Positions 6,278 to 7,731 of a DNA stretch of 7,731 bases are shown one piece after another. This stretch comes from Rhodoferax sp. GTDB taxonomy: Bacteria; Pseudomonadota; Gammaproteobacteria; Burkholderiales; Burkholderiaceae_C. The position numbers were made by a program, and so were the translations under genes. The notes beneath the pieces were generated by a model. It worked only from the letters and a program-made list of their open reading frames with translations, did not search any database and had not been told where the DNA came from. The DNA is taken from the NCBI GenBank assembly GCA_030683195.1, contig JAUXQA010000333.1, positions 1-7,731 of the forward strand, given 5' to 3'. Each line of letters begins with the position of its first letter. Position 1 is the stretch's first letter.

Positions 6278-6763
6278 TCAGGCCCTTGATGGTGCGCAAA
6301 GCAGTTCAACCTCGCGCTGTTGCGCGGTGATCCCAAGGCACGCGCGCGCCGCTTCCACACCCTTGAGCCTGAAGTGCGAGCTGAAGAAATCGCGATGCGC
6401 ACCATGCTCATGAAAATGCAGTGGAGTCAACACCACCGACACCATAGGGACTTCTAGCTCGAGTTGCAGGTCCATCAAGGCGTTGACTACCGCCGTTGAG
6501 ACAAAATCATGACGGTAAATTCCCCCGTCGACCACGAATCCGCAGCAAACGATGGCCGCATAGTTACCGCTTTTGGCCAGTTTTTTGGCACAGAGCGGGA
6601 TTTCGAAGACCCCGGGTACTTTCACAAGATCGATGGTATTGCCGCTGTGGCCTTGGATCGCCATTTCAGTGGCAAAACCTTCCCATGCATTCTGTACGAT
6701 GTCCTCATGCCATTGCGCATGCAAAAACGCGAAGCGCATACTTGTTTGGATATCTTTGTCCAT
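6278..6763 (-). CDS. ribH: 6,7-dimethyl-8-ribityllumazine synthase, RibH2-type
   Basis: A 161-residue lumazine synthase, which condenses 5-amino-6-ribitylamino-uracil with 3,4-dihydroxy-2-butanone 4-phosphate in the cytosol, the penultimate riboflavin step. Visible family features are W18 at the ring-stacking position (HAQWHEDIV), KVPGVFEIPL (about 48-57), VVDGGIYRHDFVS with catalytic H85, and K134-G-V-E-A-A for phosphate binding. The His-rich segment TPLHFHEHGAHRDFF (about 113-127), in place of the usual 'GVLT-x-x-x-x-EQA', is typical of the RibH2 branch known from Brucella and Mesorhizobium. ATG 6761-6763 is preferred over the preceding GTG, because AAAGG (6771-6775) then lies 7 bases upstream; that site overlaps the dehydrogenase stop, implying coupled translation. 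No other rib gene is in view, so this is probably an additional, not the housekeeping, copy. Confidence 0.9.
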   Translation of the reverse strand: MDKDIQTSMRFAFLHAQWHEDIVQNAWEGFATEMAIQGHSGNTIDLVKVPGVFEIPLCAKKLAKSGNYAAIVCCGFVVDGGIYRHDFVSTAVVNALMDLQLELEVPMVSVVLTPLHFHEHGAHRDFFSSHFRLKGVEAARACLGITAQQREVELLCAPSRA

Positions 6764-6774
6764 CACTGTGCCTT

Positions 6775-7731
6775 TCAGTCAAAAACCACCACATCGCGCA
6801 GCGCATGACCGGTTGCTAGCCGATCAAAACCTTCGTTGATGTCATCGATCGCAAGTTGTTCGCCCATGAGTCGCTGAACCGGCAGCTTGCCGCGCTGGTA
6901 AAGATCGATGTAGCGAGGAATATCGCGTGTTGGAACTGCTGATCCGATGTAGCTGCCACGCAAGGTGCGCTCCTCGGCTACCAGCGAAACTGGCGGCAAT
7001 TGGAAACGCAGCCCAGGGTTGGGCAGGCCGGCAGAAATGGTGCTGCCGCCGCGCCGAGTGATGTTCCACGCCAGTTCCAAGGCCGGAATCGCGCCAGCCA
7101 TTTCAAAAGCGTAGTTGACGCCGCCTTTTGTGAGTTCGCGGATCTGCCCTGCGCAGTCAGGATTGCCCGCGTTGAAGGTCGCTGTTGCGCCAAGTTCGCG
7201 TGCAAGCTTGAGCTTTTCTTCATTCAAATCGATGGCGATGATCTCGCTTGCACCGCTCGCGACAGCGCCAAGCAATGCGCTGAAGCCAACGCCGCCCAGA
7301 CCGAGCACGGCCGCCGTGCTGCCAGCTTGCAGTCTCGCAGTGTTCACCACTGCACCAACACCGGTCAGAACGGCGCAGCCAAACAGCGCGGCTTCACGGT
7401 GAGAGATGTCGGAGTCGATCTTCACGCACGAGCGTCGCGAGACGACCGCATGGTCGGCAAAACATGAGACGCCGATGTGGTGATTGAGCTGTGTGCCGCC
7501 TATGTGCAGGCGTCTGCCACCATTGAGCAGCGTGCCGGCGTTGTTACTCAGAGCGCCAGGTTCACAAAGGGCCGGTCGACCTTCGGCGCAGGGCGCGCAG
7601 CAACCGCAGCTTGGAATGAAAACCAGCACGACACGATCGCCCGGCGCGAGATCGGTCACGCCAGCGCCGCATTCGACGACTTCGGCGGCGGCCTCGTGGC
7701 CCAGGGTCATTGGCAACGGACGCGGCCGATC
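6775..7731 (-). CDS. Zinc-dependent alcohol dehydrogenase, class III-like (5' end outside window)
   Basis: About 318 C-terminal residues are present; the frame is open to the right edge and lacks only the first 50-60 residues. Such enzymes oxidise alcohols with NAD at a catalytic zinc. Seen here are LGHEAAAEV (catalytic His-Glu); a structural-zinc lobe with Cys spaced CxxCxxCx7C in SCGCCAPCAEGRPALC; the third catalytic ligand Cys in LFGCAVLTGVGAV; a Rossmann loop GLGGVG; and Asp in IAIDLNEEK, which favours NAD over NADP. The GCxxxTGxGAV motif places it in the class III/AdhC-like branch. The first catalytic Cys is outside the window. TGA 6775-6777 is followed 11 bases later by ribH, so the two form one transcript. 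The substrate is not evident; formaldehyde/glutathione, aryl or short-chain alcohols are all possible. Confidence 0.92.
   Translation of the reverse strand, partial: DRPRPLPMTLGHEAAAEVVECGAGVTDLAPGDRVVLVFIPSCGCCAPCAEGRPALCEPGALSNNAGTLLNGGRRLHIGGTQLNHHIGVSCFADHAVVSRRSCVKIDSDISHREAALFGCAVLTGVGAVVNTARLQAGSTAAVLGLGGVGFSALLGAVASGASEIIAIDLNEEKLKLARELGATATFNAGNPDCAGQIRELTKGGVNYAFEMAGAIPALELAWNITRRGGSTISAGLPNPGLRFQLPPVSLVAEERTLRGSYIGSAVPTRDIPRYIDLYQRGKLPVQRLMGEQLAIDDINEGFDRLATGHALRDVVVFD

Noticed and set aside
6496..6839. Plus-strand frames opposite ribH and the end of the dehydrogenase gene
   Set aside because: They are antisense to two well conserved genes and have no features of their own.

Overview
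The window looks like an accessory, catabolic-type stretch of a Gram-negative proteobacterial genome. The GC-rich genes, LysR regulator, CaiB-type CoA transferase, TauD-type dioxygenase, RibH2-type lumazine synthase and IS66 element together suggest a beta-proteobacterium, probably Burkholderiales. This is an inference from protein style; nothing in the window fixes the species.

Left block (1-2440) is intact metabolic DNA. The 3' end of a CaiB/BaiF family III CoA-transferase gene (+) converges, with a 6-base gap, on a complete TauD/TfdA-type Fe(II)/2-oxoglutarate dioxygenase gene (-). The dioxygenase is divergent from a complete LysR-type regulator (+). The 105-base shared intergenic region holds an imperfect dyad that could be the LysR operator. 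The simplest reading is a LysR-controlled oxidation step, with acyl-CoA chemistry next door.

Middle block (2441-6277) is a mobile and decayed region. A 2676-bp IS66-family element (2885-5560) has matching terminal repeats starting GTAAGCGTCT and a perfect 8-bp target duplication GGTAGACG. It carries tnpA and tnpB, overlapping by ATGA, and tnpC, all on the minus strand. tnpC is broken by two opposite frameshifts. The element sits in the remnant of a RelE/HigB-like (Gp49-type) toxin gene, whose C-terminal half is readable just left of the IS. Right of the IS is a decayed Fic-domain gene with an in-frame TAG, an upstream TAA and a GNGR-to-GNGS change. No intact antitoxin is visible.

Right block (6278-7731) is a minus-strand operon: a class III-like zinc alcohol dehydrogenase, cut by the window edge, followed 11 bases later by a RibH2-type 6,7-dimethyl-8-ribityllumazine synthase. 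There is no other riboflavin gene in view. The linkage of a second-type lumazine synthase to a dehydrogenase is the most biologically interesting intact feature. I see no tRNA, rRNA, CRISPR array or clear new system; the notable items are the ADH-RibH2 pair and the layered decay of a toxin and a Fic gene around a recently inserted IS66 copy.
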